Positions 61,386 through 64,000 of a stretch of DNA of 64,000 bases are shown one piece after another. Source of the stretch: Punica granatum (lineage: Eukaryota > Streptophyta > Magnoliopsida > Myrtales > Lythraceae). Each line of letters begins with the position of its first letter. Positions within the stretch are counted from its first letter, which is position 1. The position numbers and the translations under genes are program-made. Under the pieces are notes generated by a model. The model made no database searches. It had not been told where the DNA came from and saw only the letters and a list, made by a program, of their open reading frames with translations. Location of the stretch: contig NC_045130.1 in NCBI RefSeq assembly GCF_007655135.1, positions 38,498,605 to 38,562,604 on the forward strand, written 5' to 3'.

Positions 61386-64000
61386 AGAAGCTTCTTTACA
61401 ATTGAAGAACTGATTTTAAAAGAAAGAAGGTTGTCCACGTAAGTTACGGTAAAAAAAAAATAAAAGATCATAATTTTATAGTAATTAATAAGGGGAGAGA
61501 AAATCAATAATATTTTTACAATTTAGCAAATACTATGGTACACTATTCACGTACTTAATGATAATTCACGTGTTTGGTGCAATCTAATGATGGGTGCTTT
61601 CTCCTACCACCTGACAAGATAAGGATATCGAAGAATATCTTTGATAGTATGATCCTGATGTATGTATGGATTGGCACGGGGTCAACCTTCTACTGAAGTC
61701 AGAGACCATTAGTTCAACGGAGGAAACGCAGGAATGTTAGGTTTGACTGGGAGCTTCTTGCACATATCACCCGAAATTTTGATATCGATATGTAAAAATA
61801 TGTAAATGTACTTGTCATTCTATAGGTAAGTATGTGGGATGATAATTAATATATGCTATGAGACGATTTCGCTGTTGGATTTGGATTTGATACATCGAGG
61901 ATAGCATATAAATTAATGATATATCTCATTTATCAAGACAGATGTAAATTGCATCCATCGTGAGACACTTTCCTGCATGCACACAAATACATGCATGACG
62001 TCTTTTTTTTTTTCCTCAGCAATCTATGATTGTATAAAAAAACGATCAATGATTCTCTATTAATAACAAAAACGAGTACATGATTAAAACCATCAAAAGA
62101 AGATTATAAAGAAAGAAAAATATAGCAGATCACCGAGATCACAGTAAATGAAAAAGTAAAGTGACGAAGCACAAACAATGAATACATATACAGTTGCAGA
62201 GACCATTTCAGTTATTATATATTTGTTTCCAACCTATTAGAACTAGACTCTATATGGTCCTAGACAAAGCCAGGAAATGGAGTCAAGTTGCTAACCATAT
62301 AAAGCTGCTACTGTGTAGAAACAAAGGAGTAGAGTCAAGAGAAGTCTTAAATCGGTACTTTGCACAAGAACCTGTCATAGGCTAGAATTCTATATCTACT
62401 CAATCAGACCAATTCCTAAACAAATCAAATCCATGGATAGTCAAACCAGGCAATCACACTTCTATGACCGGTTCAAATTAGCGATTATCAACCGAGACAA
62501 TAAAATCAAATTAGTCGGGATACCTGATTTATTCAAACCAGCAACTATGAAGGAAGAGCTAAACTTGCAGAAATTTGATATATATATAAAAAAAAAGGTA
62601 ACTCACAAAAGGTCGAGTTTGCAAGCGACAATTCGATCCACATGTATAGCATTCGTACTTTTGTGTAAACTTTAGGGTAACTTCTTTTAAGAAACTTGAC
62701 CCGACTTTTTAAACTCTTTTAAATATGTTGATTTTTAAAAAAAAATGAATAGTGGAGGAGATAAACGGAGGATTTTCCCTTTTGAATAACGAAAGAGATT
62801 TTTGGGATAATAGAGTAATGATGTTTTCATTTAGTTATCAATAATTTCCATCAAAATAAGAGAATTTTAGTTTTCACATAATAAAATTTAAGTTTAGAGA
62901 AAGTAGTGCCAGTAGAAAGATAAATTTTTTTTTTCGATTATAAAGAAAATTCATTGATTTAGATTTAGTACAATAAAATATAACTTCTAAATATTCAATA
63001 GAATTTTTTTTTATATATGGGGTCCGCACAAGCAATGGAACATATGGTTAAATTAGATTTGTACACGCACTATGTTAATAGAAATTATAAGAGTTTTGAT
63101 TTTGAATTAGTTATTAGTTTTTCTTTCACTTGAAGTTATTAGATATCCTTTTGATTAAGAATGTTAACTAAAAATCAATGAAGTTAATAGAGAAATAAGA
63201 ATGGGAATAGAGACAGAGAGGGGGAGAGAAACTCGAGGAGAGAGAATGAGAGCGAGAAAAAAAAAAGTAATGGGAAGTTGGTGGTTGAAGAAAGAGTTTT
63301 ATACTTTTATATATATAAAAGTAGAAAGAGTTGACATTACACATTGATTCCTCGATCTATGATGCTAATTTTCATGCGTTTCTGGAATAGTCATTTTTGG
63401 AAGATGAGAATAGCACTGCTTCTCTAGCATAGTAACGATATGTATACACTAGTCTTCCTGCACGCGCCAATAATATAGATATGTGGATATTTTATTTATT
63501 ATTTTAAATAATATTACTTTAATAGTTAATGAATATAATCAAGTTTAATTTTAAGAAAAATGGTGGCGATTATAAAATGAAGGTTTTCCTTAAATAATAG
63601 CATATGATACTGTATGATATGATATAATATATACATGCATATCCAGTAGCACCAACTATGGGAAATCCACCACTCCACGCGTGATGTGTGAACAATGACA
63701 GTTAATACATATATATATGTGTGTGTGTAAGCATATGTATACAATTTAAGCACATTAGGAAGCAGAAGGCAAAGTACCATAAAACTGTCTGATGGTGATT
63801 TTTATTAAACCAGAGACAGAACGGATAAGTGAGCTTTTCGCATAAACCAATCTACTTGAAATTTAAAGAGATGTTATCTTAAATATAATAATACATTTTT
63901 ATGAATAATAAGAATCCATCAATGAATGAAGATGGGAATACAAAGCACCTCAACATAATTGAATTGAAAGAAAGAAGTGAACATAAAAGAATAAGAAAGA
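61386..64000. other. AT-rich intergenic tail of the window
   Basis: About 2.6 kb with A/T runs and TA/TG tracts (near 63700-63730). A fragment at 62925-63000 may be a decayed SINE A tail. The frames here (60-84 codons) look like chance. No gene is supported. Confidence 0.4.

Overview
This is nuclear DNA from a flowering plant, almost certainly a eudicot and probably a rosid. Genes have GT-AG introns, intergenic DNA is AT-rich and full of small transposons, and the protein families (plastid pyruvate kinase PKP2, MAKR kinase regulators, SLAC/SLAH anion channel, ABCG half-transporter, UGT88-like glycosyltransferase, G-type lectin receptor kinase) are plant-specific or plant-typed. I cannot name the species from sequence alone.

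Layout, left to right: the 3' end of an ABCC (MRP) transporter (+, 1-1533); an intact class III chitinase (-, 2019-2924); PKP2 (-, 4136-8392, 12 exons); a TIMELESS/Tof1 replication-fork protein (+, 10838-18148, 20 exons, about 1257 aa); a broken class III chitinase (+, 19005-19841); a G-type lectin S-receptor-like kinase (-, 20084-23061, 5 exons); a plastid CPBP/CAAX-protease-like membrane protein (+, 25362-28559); a MAKR6-like protein (+, 31098-31866); a SLAH2/3-like anion channel (-, 34058-36226); a MAKR5-like protein (+, 43036-43890); an LEA-2/NHL membrane protein (-, 48842-49453); an ABCG8-like half-transporter (+, 52306-54144); and a UGT88-like glucosyltransferase (-, 57377-58930).

The genes do not form one pathway. 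Their order is informative, though. From memory of Arabidopsis locus numbers, PKP2-TIM-MAKR6-MAKR5-ABCG8 follows At5g52920-52910-52900-52870-52860, while chitinase-lectin kinase-SLAH follows At5g24090-24080-24030. Two separate collinear Arabidopsis series are interleaved here, as expected if this window keeps an ancestral order that Arabidopsis split between duplicated segments.

The spaces between genes hold most of the unusual structure: a complete TRIM retrotransposon with LTRs, tRNA-Met primer site and 5-bp target duplication (37543-38090), carrying three G-boxes; a roughly 1.4-kb imperfect palindrome (40140-41515); a MITE family with several copies; two dispersed tRNA-like (SINE-type) families; LINE 3' ends, one inside a TIMELESS intron; and a copia-LTR-like stretch. 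Inside genes there are tandem duplications in a PKP2 intron and a CPBP intron, and a duplicated exon pair in TIMELESS. I found no CRISPR, rRNA, canonical tRNA or recognisable miRNA gene. I see no clearly undescribed biochemical system; the most original leads are the fold-back element, the TIMELESS exon-pair duplication and the interleaved synteny.
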